64,000 bases of DNA from Hetaerina americana. Lineage: Eukaryota > Arthropoda > Insecta > Odonata > Calopterygidae. Shown piece after piece: positions 21,520 through 33,500 of this stretch. The stretch lies in contig JAKTNV010000009.1 of assembly GCA_022747635.1 (NCBI GenBank), forward strand, positions 67,114,177-67,178,176, given 5' to 3'. The stretch's first letter is position 1; the number at the start of each line of letters is the position of its first letter. A model generated the notes under the pieces. That model had not been told where the DNA came from, made no database searches, and saw only the letters and a list, made by a program, of their open reading frames with translations. Both the position numbers and the translations under genes were made by a program.

Positions 21520-24255
21520 TATATAGTTCAAGTAAATTTAAGTATATTTTCTTTCCACGCGCGAAACGTAATTATAAGAAAATCGAATCCAAGCACCCGA
21601 ATGTATTTACTAAAACACAAACATATACTGGTTAAGTCAATTATTGAGTCACTTAAATAGCTGCATGTATGTATGTCACAAAAAGGGAATACGGGTGTTC
21701 GCGCATACGAGCAAATATATACGTACGTATTAAAATACTTATATGAAATAATAATTGTGCTTTTATAAATGTAACAGTTTCAGGTTTAACTTTGTGGAAT
21801 TCCTTCTTTAAGAGGGAAGAAAAAGAAACTTTGCACTTCCACATAAAGATTTAATGTTTCACATTGAAAATATTAAATTTTTATGTGGACGTGCAATTTT
21901 GCTTTTATGGCTGGTTCCTTCAAACTCCTCGCCACACGCTCTTTCGGCGACTTGTGGCGCGCTGCATCGATGTATGTAGAAGAATGGGTGTTGCCCTAAA
22001 GTAAATGCAAATGAAAAAAATGACGAATTCTTAAAAATTAAAGAGGCGATATCGTCCTGGTCACCGGATATTTCACCTCCATGAATGTATTTCAACCATG
22101 AAACACATCACTTATCGGGGGATGGTAAACATGCGCACCTCATTCAGAGGGCTGTAATTGAAAAAAAACACCATTGCATACCAATTAAGCGACTTGCATT
22201 TTGATTCTTGCTGTCATGTAAATTATAAACCATTGGGAAAACTTTCTACTTTTCCAGGCATCGAATGTCCTCTGGATATGCTAGGATCGTGTGCAATTTT
22301 GATATTCGAGGACTAAAAGTATAATTGTTACACACAATCCTCACCCCTCAATTTTTCGTCACACTTTATTTCGAAAGTGTAACTTTACCCCCTTCTTACA
22401 GTTGAATTTTCATGACTCCTAAGAGATTTAACATTTTTTCTGACTCTTCCTGTATAGGATGGAGTTATTCAAAATATCTCCGTCACCGAATGCAATGAAT
22501 CTGAATGAGTCATTCATAAGGAGCCCAGAATTCAACAAACCTTTCACAATGCTAACATTCGGGTTACATATGTTTTAGATGGGACGAGCTAATGACGGCC
22601 TAATCTCCTTTCACCCAATCTTAACACATGAAAAGGTATCATCAAGACAATATGAAATTACAGGCCCGCTCTAATGTTATGAATGCAGACATAACGGGTA
22701 TTTTTTTTCCTTTCAGTCATATAGTCAGCAGATTCTTCGGAGATAAACAGAGAAATATATAGGCAATAAAAGAATGGGAGAAGTAAAAAGGGCTATTAGA
22801 ATACGCCGGTAGCACTCACCTATAATTGCCAACCTGGGTATGAAATTTACACGAAGTATTCTTTCCCACATGAAGAGAGAGAGAAAGATGAAAGATAACG
22901 GAATGAGAGAATGGAGCGTCGGAAGCGATGGGCGCTTGACGAGAAAATATAATGCTGAGAACACAATAATAATAATGTAATGAATAAGCCTTTCGAAGTG
23001 AATTGAGTAATCAATGGAAGGGCGAGTTAAATAATCGAAGGAGAAGACAGGTAAGACGAAAGGAAAACTAATTAGGAAAATTTGAAACCAGATGGTTTGA
23101 TGAAGACATACAGTAGCGGGTGGAGGCGAGGAAGAGAAGAACTATATAAGAAGGATAAAGGACGAAAAGAATGCGATGGAAGACCAGATTACCCAAGAAC
23201 TTAATAGTATTGAGTGTGATTACGATCGAATCTGCAGGTTGATAACCCTATTTCATGCCAGCTACGACTAAATGCTTACACCAAGCGATCACGAGGCATT
23301 TTCATTGAAATAAAGCGTTTTCGGAATGAAATATCCCTAGAACTGCATTATAAATTTTGGATTAGATGATGAGCCTTTCATGAAAACCAAATGTATGACG
23401 GTACTCATCAAATACGAGTGCATAAAACATCAACGCATATTCGTCGATGGCTACACGCTCGAGGAACAGTTTATCTATTCATAAATTGACTGCCAACTTT
23501 GATGCTGGGGAGAGTTGTATCGATATATACGTCCGAAAACCGCTAGCCATTTTAAAATGGTATGGTGCACGCCCAAACTTGATTAGCTTGTTGCCATCAT
23601 CGTGTTATGCTATTCTGTATTCTAAACATGGCCGATCCGAAATTTTCTGACGCGCTGCGAGGGATGATTTACCGCTTCCTACGACAGTGTTCTCATCATA
23701 GCGGGGCGCTCTCAGACTAAAAGAGATATGCAGGCACTGATACCCACTTCCCCGTAATCAATTTGTTAAGCCGACCAAGCATTTGAATATGAAAATGCAA
23801 ATCGTAATTTCACTCTAAATTTGGATCTTCAGAAGGTCGACTTCTTTGTAAGGAGCCGGCTAGGACTCTAGCGACCTGGGCGGCCACCTACTATATTTTC
23901 ATGATAAATCCACAACCGGATGGCACGAAGAAGTACAAGGCAACCCCAAGGGGTATCGAAATGCTGTACACGAATACACCATCAATGTTGTTTGCAGTAA
24001 TTCGTATCGACGAGTAACTGGAGGGAAAAATGTGCTCTTGGAAAAGGATTGCCCAAGATACCAGACTTCTGGGAACCCTTTCGCTGGCACATATCGCAAA
24101 ATAAGTAAAACACGGAGTAAATAATTACTATAGGTAAACCATCATTTAGAAAGAGGCTTTCCACAGTCGCTGAAGATGAACACAGTAGTAACATGAACAC
24201 AGTAGTAAGTTTGTATAAAATATATTATTATTTTGGAACTCGGATATTAATATCT
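21520..24255. other. Unassigned AT-rich DNA
   Basis: Short ORFs only, none with motifs. No repeats recognised. Confidence 0.4.
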
Positions 24256-24256
24256 C

Positions 24257-24480
24257 ATCATCATCAGTGTTCGATCATAATATTGGTTCACTCCAAAGCC
24301 TTCCAATCCTATATTCAGTGATTATTAATTCCATCTTTCACCCACACTCTGATAGCTTCTCTCTGTTTACTTAACCGAATCCACTTGTCTCTTGGTCTCC
24401 CTCCTCTACGGGATCTTTCCTCCAATTTTCCCCTTTTTTATTACCGAGTCTTTGACTAACCCTAATTTTGCCTCCAAACA
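24257..24480 (-). pseudogene. LINE 3'-end relic
   Basis: On the minus strand the sequence, across frames, resembles the C-terminal tail of LINE ORFs. RRGRPRDKWIRLSKQREA sits near 24360-24420, and YDRTLMMM ends at a short TGATGATGA run at about 24258-24267. Such trinucleotide runs often mark LINE 3' ends in the RTE and related groups. Only the tail is preserved and stops occur between the parts, so the assignment is moderate. Confidence 0.45.
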
Positions 24481-24550
24481 AGGTTTGTCTATCTATAGTT
24501 TTCTTCTTTGCCATATATTCTCTGTATACCTATGGCCCTTTTTTCCTCTT

Positions 24551-24614
24551 CTATACATACATATACATATGTGTGTGTGTATAAACACACACACATACAT
24601 GTGTACACACACTA
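24551..24614. repeat. (TG)n/(CA)n microsatellite
   Basis: Alternating TA/CA, then (GT)5, then (AC) blocks. The GT and AC blocks are complementary and can fold back. Confidence 0.9.
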
Positions 24615-26150
24615 CACTTCCTCGTACTTTTTGTCTGTCCATTTAATCATCATTCTCTCCTCTTCAGCATCATGTTTCAGGTTTCTTCTTATTCCCCTTC
24701 TTCTTCGGCTTGTCCATTCTTCTAAATGTTCCACCTCTCTGATCAATATAGAATGCTCTCTACATATATGAACGTCTCGACAGAAACTTCTGTAGCAAAA
24801 GAATAGCCTTTTCTCTTAAGGACGGACTTCAATTCAATGTGGTCCAAATATTAATTCTTTCCTCTTCCGCAAGTAATGAAAGTTTCCTCTCCTTACAATC
24901 TTCAGGAGTAAAATACACCTCAATATATCCTCAGTTCATTTTATTCATCGGATTCAGTTCATAATTCTCACCCATCACACGCAAACTCTTATCTTTTACG
25001 TATCTCCCGCTCGGTCCAACTCACTTCACACTTCCAATACAAACCCAAGTCTCTGATGGCTGGCTTATCCTCAATTTTTAAAGGAGAGTTCGCAATCTAG
25101 ACAAAAAAAAACGCGTCTCCTTCAGACACGCAGCGAAACGGAGCCGGGACCAACGTTTCGTTTCATCACGAGACAGCACACTTTCAGTAATAAGCTAATT
25201 CAGATACGATCTTTGATGAAACACCTCGCATGGACGAAAGGAAACGAAAACATCCTTGGCACCGGCCATAAATGAAATCACGCACTTAGCGAAGCAAGGA
25301 GAGAATACCGCATTTGCGTTGCCCCCGTCCGATTAATGCGTCCCGACAATACTGACTTTAAACATACATCATACGCAGCTCGTTATTAAAGCAAAAAGTC
25401 ATATTTTGTTTCTCATTATGTTAAACAAATTTGGTTACAGGCGGATTATTTTTTGTCAAGTATGTCTTCAGTGGATGGATGAAATGCAAATGGATTACGG
25501 TCTGAATGCTCCAAGAAAGAAAAATAAAGAGAGTTTCATTCATTACGCTACGGTAATAATTCTCTACAAAACACTGAAGACGGTTTTTTTGGTGAAAGAT
25601 ATCATTTTAGGGGTTCCCCTGGCATCGCGACGGAATGCAAAAAATGGAGTATGGGGTGTATGGATAAAATTGCTTTATATCGAATTATAGGTTAACAGAC
25701 GATGCCTCTATGGCTGTAGCTTCAAGCGTAAGGGTACGACTGTGCTTGGAAGATAATTTATTTTGTTTAAAGTAAACATATGAATGAGATGCGATGAAGT
25801 AGGATCGCTGTCAAAGCAACATGAATTTTATCCGATTATCGACAATTTCATAACACGACTCACCTGATTAAGCATAACAGAAATAACGAGAACTACAGCA
25901 CCGGGAATGCAAGTCCCTAACGCCACGACGTCCCAACATAATCAACGACCTTTTTTGCGAATTAAACCGTGTCTGAAGAAATCACGTAAACCCACTGGAA
26001 TGAAAACATACTTAACCCCTAGGTTCGATTCCGCTGCGGATATTCCCTCTATCTAAATCCGCAGGAGTAAAAACTCCGCTTTCGGATTGCCGATTATCGT
26101 TCCATTCGTCTCGTTTCGATCCACTTCGCTTTGTTTCCACTCCCTCTATT
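24615..26150. other. Unassigned DNA
   Basis: A 94-codon ORF at 25406-25690 without motifs; an A-run near 25105. No gene recognised. Confidence 0.4.
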
Positions 26151-26525
26151 GAGATTTCACCGATTTAGACCAGGGATTGCTTGAAGCCCTGCACTGTTCA
26201 CCGGCGCAAAATATTCTGCCGAAAATGTACGAAATTCGGAGCCCAAGTCCGCCCCGCCCACTCTCCTCCGAATGGGCGTGTAGGCGAACGTGTGCGCCGT
26301 CGAAATCAATCAAAACGAAAACAGCCTTGGCGAATCATTTATTATGGGGACGACCTTGGGGGCGAATTCGTCGATCCCACAGGCTGCGCCGCCGAAGTCG
26401 GGCACCCTGTAATGACACTTCATCAAATGGGGAGAGAGAAAAAAGGCCGTGCCTCTCTAAAGAGAAGCGCCAACCAGACCGTAATGGAGCAGACGCATTT
26501 TGAAAGATGTGGACTGTAATCAAGG
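26150..26525. other. GC-rich island
   Basis: Markedly GC-richer than its flanks and open in two plus frames (108 and 112 codons) and one minus frame, as expected of GC-rich DNA. No domain seen. Possibly a CpG-rich regulatory segment. Confidence 0.35.
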
Positions 26526-26641
26526 AATCTGCAAGTGACTTGAACTGAGCTGGGACACGACGGACTTAACGAAAAATGTTTTCTTCATTAGTTCACCGTA
26601 AGAGGTCCTTTTGATCTGTTCTCGTAAACCTGAGGTAATTG

Positions 26642-26737
26642 GTAAACATCGTTATGGAGATAATTACACATTTACGTTGTCGGTGAGATGTAAACATCGT
26701 TATGGAGATTATTACACGTTTACGTTGTCGGTGAGAT
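26642..26737 (+). repeat. 48-bp tandem duplication
   Basis: Two head-to-tail copies (26642-26689 and 26690-26737) starting GTAAACATCGTTATGGAGAT and differing at two positions. A recent local duplication. Confidence 0.95.
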
Positions 26738-26739
26738 GC

Positions 26740-29700
26740 AAGAGCGCGTTGTGATGACTTTCCTGACCCCAGAAAACGTTATTTCTGATAAGCGTTTACG
26801 GTAGAATCAAGATTTTTTTAAATTGAAAATTTGGATACCAAAACCTATTCATAAAGGTAATTTATCAAGTAGGCACTCTTTTAAGCTTATGAAACGTAAA
26901 ATGTAATTACATACGAAGTCGATTTGAATTTGGTATTGAATACTACGACCTAGAGAAAAAATCAAAGCTGCAAGATATACTTAAAAAATCAAGTTAACAT
27001 CTTTCTGAGAAACAGAGCAATAGCGCATTATAATTTGTTTTACCTTCCAGTACACAAATCAACTGAGAGTTTCAAATATAAATGAAATTCGGAGATAAAA
27101 AGTTGATGATTACATTCTATTTATAAAATAAATCGTAATTATCTATCCATGTAAAATTCACAACCTCATTCAGACTGGTTGGACAAGAAATGTTCCAAAA
27201 TGTCGTTTTCAGTAATGGGTAAACGCAAGCATCAATGCTCATAACGATATCGTTTTCTTCCCAAAAATTATTGAGGCATTGGAGAAAATCTCATTTGTCA
27301 TAAATATGAAACAAGGACAACTGTTCCCAGACGATGCTGTCAAGGCAGAGATGAAAGTACGGTACTGCCAGCAACACAAAATGTTATAACACGACAGAAA
27401 ACTAAAACGTCCTCAAAGGTGACAGAAGTATTAGAAACATTGAGGGGAATATGCCAAAAAATAAAAATATACTAATTATAATGATAATTATATGCTACCT
27501 TGTATCAATGACGTTAACTTTCGCTTCAAATTTAAAAACTAAAAAATATCATCATTCATAGACAATAGTTAAAGTTAACACAAGATATTTTTTTACGTTT
27601 TCGGTACGCTTTAATACCAGTAAGTAAGACGTAAATAAACGCTACTAGCAATAACGAAAGAGCTGGCAGATAACGGTAGCCGAAAAAGGTTTCTATCAAA
27701 AGAAACTATCGGTAAAAACAGCATGGAAATGTATAAATGCTTAACGAAAACTTTCGGTCATATAAAGGAATATACCTGTGACGTACACATTGCTTGACGT
27801 AAGCGACGGTGAGAGAAAAAATTAAGGTCAGAGGTGACGGAGAATTGTTGCAGTAAAGGAAAAACATAAATAAAATGAATACATCAGTGACTAATGAGAA
27901 AGTCTGGGAAGAGCATATGAAAAATCAATGACTGAAGCTAGCAAGAAAGACAAAGACCAATTGGAATCATCCAGAGGCAAAATTTAGCTGAAGAAGACCG
28001 TAACGGAAAGGCCATAGGAAGGAAATAATTGCAGAAACGCTAAAGAGAAATGATGGAATGGAGACATAGACAAGAAATGGGATAGAAATGGGAGGACTAG
28101 AAATAAAAACTTAGCGCTGATAAACTATGGTGACGAAGTGCGTCTTTTAAATCTGCGAATACCAGTTTTGCTTGAGTTTTTTTGACCTGGAGCAAGCAAT
28201 TTTCGGATCTGACATTTCATTTTTAAATTCTAATTACTGAAATTTCACAAAGGTGGAATTTTGAATACACTGCAACCTAAATTATATACTTCCGCTAAAA
28301 TAATAATAGAGTAGCACCGTATTTTTCCCACAATTAAATTTTCATATCCCATATAACCTATTTCTTAACTAAAATAATTGTTTCAACGCCGGATAGAATT
28401 TAATGTATAATAACATTAATTGTGACAAATACGCACGTGAGGGCTACTAGGGTAAGTATATGTACATATTATATGAGAAGCCAAATGCAACTGTAAATTA
28501 ACCTCACTACAAAACCCCCGGAGTTTATAATTACTCGAACTCCGGCTCCACAAAATGAAGAAGTCAGCGATTCAACTACGATACAGCAATAGAGAACAAA
28601 ATATCACCTCAAGTTATTCACTATCTACTTATTTTCATTAATATTCACATTGAAAAGGAGAACTATGTTCAAAGAATAAGCACGCGGACCCAATGATAAA
28701 AATCATGCAAGAAGGCTTGTGGGAGAGCTGCTTGGTCTCCATGCGTTTCACTAAGAGAAGGGGATCAGTAATTGAGGCCAACCCATGGTGATGATGGTGG
28801 CAACGAATGGAAGAGAACTTATGCACACATTTTGGGAATAAAATTGAAGAAATTAAAATTTCCTAGATTTCACGTTAAAAATAACACAAGCTGCTCGTCG
28901 GTAATATTCAAAACCCAGACTTGGAATTCATGAATTCCATGACGTGTAACGGAACTTCTGAAAGCTCATTTTGGAATTTTATACAAAGGTCCAATTAAGA
29001 GTTTTGCTATTACTGTGAAATTACATTGAAGCGGCCCTTTGCAGCGAATACTTTGTCCACGATGAAATTCACTGCATAATATTTAAGGAAACTTTTGGAG
29101 CATGAATATGAATCTCATTCGAAAATCCCATTAGCACGCTGCCGTCACTTTGAATACGACTGAGAAGGCGGCCCCTAAAAGACCTTACGCTATTTCCATC
29201 ACCACCCAAGGAATATTTTAGAGGTTCTTTATAAAAAAAATCAAAACGGTAGTGTCAACTGTGATCGAGCAACCTGGATTCCGTTTCACAACACACTGTC
29301 AGATTCTCGGAGGCATTGGATATGGAAGGGCCTCGGCGAACTGCAGAACGGAGATTTTTTTGCAGTTGTGGGACGTCTATGTGACGGTTTTATGACATAC
29401 TCTGGTATTCCGAGGTGGACGCGTCGCGTTAAACGAAGCTCGCCGGGAAAGGTTGCCTCAGGTTATTACACGTGTCAGCTCAGGGACCAGCATAAACTAG
29501 AGCATCCTTTTTTGTCCGTGCGCGTGGGAGTCTGCGGGAGAGGCGTACGTACGTTTCGTTGCTAGACGACGGGTAAACGATGCCTAATCCCCGCGGTGAT
29601 GGCTGATGGATAACTCTAGCTTGCTGCCGAACTGTCAAATTATTAAAGCTTTTTTACGTATTATATGGATGTTATTTTAAACTTAGGATTTGAGGTCACC

Positions 29701-30250
29701 AGAGCTACTTAAAACATTTTCCCGGAGATTTAAGTACATCAGCTTTGCTATAACGGAAGCGCGAGCTACTTTTCACTGCGGCGAACGCTTTGGGCAGAAT
29801 TAGACTTAATCCCCGTTTGACTGGGGAAGCCGGCGAAATCGCCAAAACGTACGTTCAACTTTAACCGGAAAGGCGGTAATCATAAAAGATCTACGTTGAA
29901 CTTACCCAATGAGAAATAGTGGCTCGTTGAGAGTACTTTACATAAATATGATCCAGGCAAACTCACGATTTCACCGAAATACTGCGTCAACGAAGCTGAG
30001 GATTAGGTACATAAAGGACGACAAATTAAACCTCCAATAAGCCAGTGAAACCTCTCCGGCAATGAGGACGAACCGTTAAATCAGCTTAAATGATTATCTG
30101 GAACAAGCAATTTCTACATAGAAATGTTTAGCAAATAAAATGATATCCTATTTAATTAAGGTCACCGAATTCTTATATTTTCCAATGAGAGCTTAGATTC
30201 AAAACATCGTGAAGCCTTCTCTATGTTCGGACAGGTAACATTTGAACAGT
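26740..30250. other. Unassigned AT-rich DNA
   Basis: No gene or transposon recognised. A short palindrome (TTGGAATTCATGAATTCCA) lies near 28921-28940. An ORF at 29368-29565 has no motif. Confidence 0.4.
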
Positions 30251-30254
30251 TCAG

Positions 30255-30480
30255 GGGGATCGAGATGGGGCGGTGGCTTACGCACAGGCTTCCCACCGAG
30301 AGGATCCGGGTTCAAATCCAGGAGACAAAAAATATTTTTCAACGCTATCCCGATCCCTACTTGGGGTGCTTTGTGGAGATCACTTTGAGTGAGTACGACA
30401 TCCGTCGGATGGGACGTTAAACTGCGGACCCATGGACTGCGGCCTTTCCACATGAGTAGACTAAGATTTTGTAAGATTTT
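30255..30480 (+). mobile_element. tRNA-derived SINE (family B)
   Basis: The head has an A-box-like GGTGGCTTACGCACAGG and a clear B box (GGGTTCAAATCC at about 30309-30320), together tRNA-like. The body carries GTCGGATGGGACGTTAAA (30404-30421), a run I believe is similar to conserved bodies of other invertebrate SINEs; I could not verify this. The tail ends in AT-rich repeats (AAGATTTTGTAAGATTTTAT). Polymerase III boxes and length near 220 bp fit a SINE. Target duplications were not identified. Confidence 0.7.
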
Positions 30481-30499
30481 ATTCGTAATTTACTCATGG

Positions 30500-30720
30500 G
30501 CATTCAATCCCTAGACGCTAAGTCTCATTACAACTGAAATATATTTACAAAATGGTTCATGAAAGCTTGCCCCGGGAAGTGTTCAGAGCAGATAACACTT
30601 ATTCGAAGACCTTATTCCGTATTTCCTTCCACCCATTCCGCCCACTTATTTAGATTATTCCAAAGCCTAAATAGCAGAACGTGATTAATATCGCTATTCC
30701 ACTAAAGCAAGGAATATAAA
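30500..30720. other. Unassigned spacer
   Basis: No feature recognised. Confidence 0.3.
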
Positions 30721-30730
30721 TGTTGACTGT

Positions 30731-30815
30731 ATATAAATATATATGTACGTATGCGTGCGTTTATATATGAATATATATACACAAATGTTTGTGTGTGTGC
30801 GTGTGTATGTATATA
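30731..30815. repeat. Mixed TA/TG microsatellite
   Basis: Alternating TATA and TGTG units, imperfect. Overlapping ORFs here are low-complexity artefacts. Confidence 0.8.
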
Positions 30816-30954
30816 ATTCCTTTCTTCTTGTGTGTTGTCTATTTCTCCTTTGGTGGGTGAAACAACTCCCTAACGCCATTTCTTGGCCAAAGAATCGGGG
30901 CACTTGGTTGCTTAAAGCACCGCAGATCTCAGTGTAAATTACGTTTCCTGGATG

Positions 30955-31190
30955 GCGGGATTTCCTCGGGCGGATGCTCTCAAGTGGTTGAGAGCATCCG
31001 CCCGACAAGTGGAAAGATCCGGAGTTCAAGACCCGGTCTAGGAAATATTTTTACACTCGTGGTTTGCCTGATTCCGCCTTCCCCACCTCTATTGTGTTCG
31101 TCCTTTACAAGTGTTCCTATCCCTTTTCCTTATATCTATTTCTATGTGAATGAGTATTTGTTCGCCGTTTGGCGGGATTTCGTGTTTGAA
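30955..31190 (+). mobile_element. tRNA-derived SINE (family C)
   Basis: The head reads as a tRNA with acceptor-like GGGCGGA, D-arm CTC...GAG (CTCAAGTGGTTGAGAGCA, A box) and B box GTTCAAGACCC (31024-31034). A pyrimidine-rich body follows. It ends at about 31194, where a (TG)n run and an AT array begin, which may be its tail. Body boundaries are inferred. Confidence 0.6.
30967..31004. repeat. Perfect 17-bp inverted repeat, GTGG loop
   Basis: CGGGCGGATGCTCTCAA (30967-30983) and its exact reverse complement (30988-31004) are separated by GTGG. The hairpin lies inside the tRNA-like head of the SINE and would compete with a cloverleaf fold. Confidence 0.95.
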
Positions 31191-31194
31191 TGCA

Positions 31195-31400
31195 TGTGTG
31201 TGTGTGTGTGTGTGTATATAAATAAATAATATATATACATATATATATAATACTTATACATATATATATATTTATTTATATATATAAATAATATATATAT
31301 ATAATAATTATATATATAAAATATATATATATAATAATTATATATATAAAATATATATATATATATAATCATAATTAAATGTAAATAAATATATACACAC
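31195..31400. repeat. (TG)n followed by AT-rich array with 30-bp units
   Basis: (TG)n at about 31195-31214. Then an AT-only array with a perfect 30-bp tandem duplication (31291-31320 and 31321-31350) and a partial third unit. Confidence 0.9.
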
Positions 31401-31419
31401 ATATAACATACATACACTA

Positions 31420-31890
31420 TAGTCCTAACCTCCTTGTTGAACAGAATAGAGAAAAAAGTTCAGCCTCCGTAAAACGAATTTCACGCAGCCAGCTGGGAGA
31501 CAAGTCTGCTACTACCACATGCATTCTGGACAGGACTCGAGCATACCATAATTCTCACACTTAATTTAAAATGTAACTATCTACCACTCGTAACGCGTTC
31601 AGAGGCACGTTACATAAAATAAGACGGAAGTACGTCAACGTTTTTTGTAATGTAGTTTTTATACGACGCATATAGTATTAAACGGAGCGGTCCACTTAGA
31701 CCGCCGCGGAAATCGACAAGTAAAAATTTTTTGGCACTTTTTTTATTACCATGTGGCAGCCTGTCTGGTAAACTCATTGACCACGGGCTCGGGGTTCCGG
31801 GAGTTGCCTTGGGTCATGCCTTTACAAAAACCCCATCAAAAATCCATGCGGTACGCTTTTCTGGTCGCTACCAGCTCACGGAAAATTGCA
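31420..31890. other. Unassigned DNA
   Basis: No gene recognised. Confidence 0.35.
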
Positions 31891-31899
31891 GGAGGGTCA

Positions 31900-32020
31900 G
31901 GGATGATAACATGGATCCTGGGAGTTTGAGTGTTACACTCCTCAGAGCTCGGTTCGATTCGATCAATACAATTGCTATCAAACCAGCAATCGGGTTGACT
32001 ACTATTTTTTTCAGTTTCTT
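31900..32020 (+). mobile_element. Possible diverged SINE tail
   Basis: CTATCAAACCAGCAATCGGG at about 31975-31994, then TTGACTACTAT, resembles the 3' end of SINE family A (CTACCAAAC...CTTCGGGTTAATTACTG). A B-box-like GGTTCGATTC lies at about 31951-31960, unusually close to the tail. Old or chance. Confidence 0.3.
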
Positions 32021-32321
32021 TTTTAGCTCCTAAGTTTTGTAACAATGACTACAAAGGGAGAGTAAAGACGTTTATCTATTGCTCTACTTCATGCTTCGCG
32101 ATTTAACCAAGCTTCACTTCGATCCACAGAACATTCATTGAAGCCCCAGATTGACGGCTATGATATCCGTCATCAAATCTTCAATTATGCAACAAATGTG
32201 GACAGAGTGCAAGCTGAGGGTTAACCTCATGGCTTTTACAAAAACGGGGATTGGTCAGAAGTTACTAAAATTATGTGTAACGTGGTGGACTGACAATAAA
32301 GCTGGAAAATGAATTTACATA

Positions 32322-33180
32322 CGAGGCATAACCGAAAAGTAAGGGCCGCTTTATTATATATAAACATTGGCGATACAGAACAAAGCTGTACGCATTCAGC
32401 GCCATCTAATGATTCTTTTCGAAGCCACTGAAGTTATTGTTTTGATTCAGTAGTCTTTTTGCCTGTTGGTGAATTCATATAACAATGTTCGCGAAAATGG
32501 TTGATCTCGCCAGTTGCAAAATGTGTGCTGTGATTTTCATTCTCTGTGTAAAAGAACATCAGCCGCCAAAATGTATCATAAGTTGTGCCCTAGTTTATGG
32601 ATCTACAGTAATGAGCGAATAAAAGTACAAACAATTGTGTAGAGACTTCAAAAATGGCCGCAGAAATGTGCACGAAGAAGAGCGTCGTGACAGGCTCAGT
32701 ATCCATAACGATGTAATCGTTCAACCAGTGGACCATTAACAGCGATCTGATTGATGATTGGTGTTCGGGCTGATAAAGCTCCTATTTCTGAGCACACCAC
32801 TATTTACACTATTTTGACGAATATGCTCGGATATCACGAATCTTGTGCAAAGTGGGTACCGAAAACACTAACCGACCCAACATGGTTTTCAAATGGCTGG
32901 GAACTTTTTCATGACCCACCCCTGGAGTCTCGGCTTTGCACCCAGTGACATTTTTTTCTTCTTGCACTTGAAATAGTGGCTTGGTGGATTACTGCTTGAA
33001 GAGGAAGGGGAACCTAAGACCACCAATGTCAACGGGTTCAATTCCCATGCAGCGAACTTCTTTCCTGAGGGATTAAAGAAGGAAAAGCAGCGTTGCGAAA
33101 AGTGCTTTGAAGTGAACGGCGACTTTGTGGAAAAGTGGAGGACATGTAGAGACCTAAAACAGTCATTAAATACTTTTGTC
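32322..33180 (+). mobile_element. Old internally deleted mariner (copy 3)
   Basis: The left end after TA (32320-32321) reads CGAGGCATAACCGAAAAGTA, a typical inverted-repeat start for a mariner group whose transposase resembles that fused in vertebrate SETMAR. No matching right end is visible, so the right border is estimated from the end of coding homology. Confidence 0.7.
32497..33140 (+). pseudogene. Mariner transposase pseudogene (SETMAR-like group)
   Basis: From MVDLASCKMCAVIFILC the frame runs to a stop at 32620-32622. It continues with KQLCRDFKNGRRNVHEEERR, the end of the first DNA-binding domain and linker. The second DNA-binding part is recognisable as SCAKWVPKTLTD. Homology then jumps to PSDIFFFLHLK, around the third catalytic Asp, and to HAANFFPEGLKKEKQRCEKC and NGDFVEK at the C-terminus. 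The first two catalytic Asp are gone with the deleted middle. Stops and frame changes are frequent, so this is the oldest-looking mariner here along with copy 1. Confidence 0.75.
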
Positions 33181-33184
33181 TAGA

Positions 33185-33500
33185 GAGTAAATTTTTTTAT
33201 GATCAAACGGATCAAACTAACTTAAAAAATAACCCTCGTAATAAGCCCACTGCAGTGCAAGAGTAGGATAAAGGGCATGAAATTTTCGTCATTAACTCCA
33301 GATCCACTCCCAATGAGATAACAATGGAATTGAATTGGAAAAATCGAAAGAAAATCCGAACGGGGAGTTCTCGAAAATTGGTAAAAAAATGAGCGGAAGG
33401 AAATCCAGTCTGCCCCGCACAAATGCTGAGGAAAACAAGACGAGAGAAGGTGGTCGAGAGCGGTGACGGATAAAATATAAGGATCCCACGGGACAAAAGA
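33185..33500. other. Unassigned DNA
   Basis: Overlapping minus-strand ORFs of 65-116 codons without recognisable motifs. Confidence 0.35.

Noticed and set aside
26020..26050. B-box-like GGTTCGATTCC
   Set aside because: No convincing A box upstream and no SINE body.
26642..26737. CRISPR-like array
   Set aside because: Two adjacent units without spacers in a eukaryotic context.
28638..28826. LINE 3' end suggested by a TGATGATGG run
   Set aside because: No C-terminal LINE motif upstream in any frame that I could recognise.
30255..30330. True tRNA gene
   Set aside because: A and B boxes are present but the cloverleaf is incomplete and a SINE body and tail follow; the same holds for the heads at 11.7, 31.0, 48.0, 50.1 and 53.4 kb.
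33025..33050. B-box-like GGGTTCAATTCCC
   Set aside because: Lies inside the mariner C-terminal coding relic, where it is explained by protein homology.
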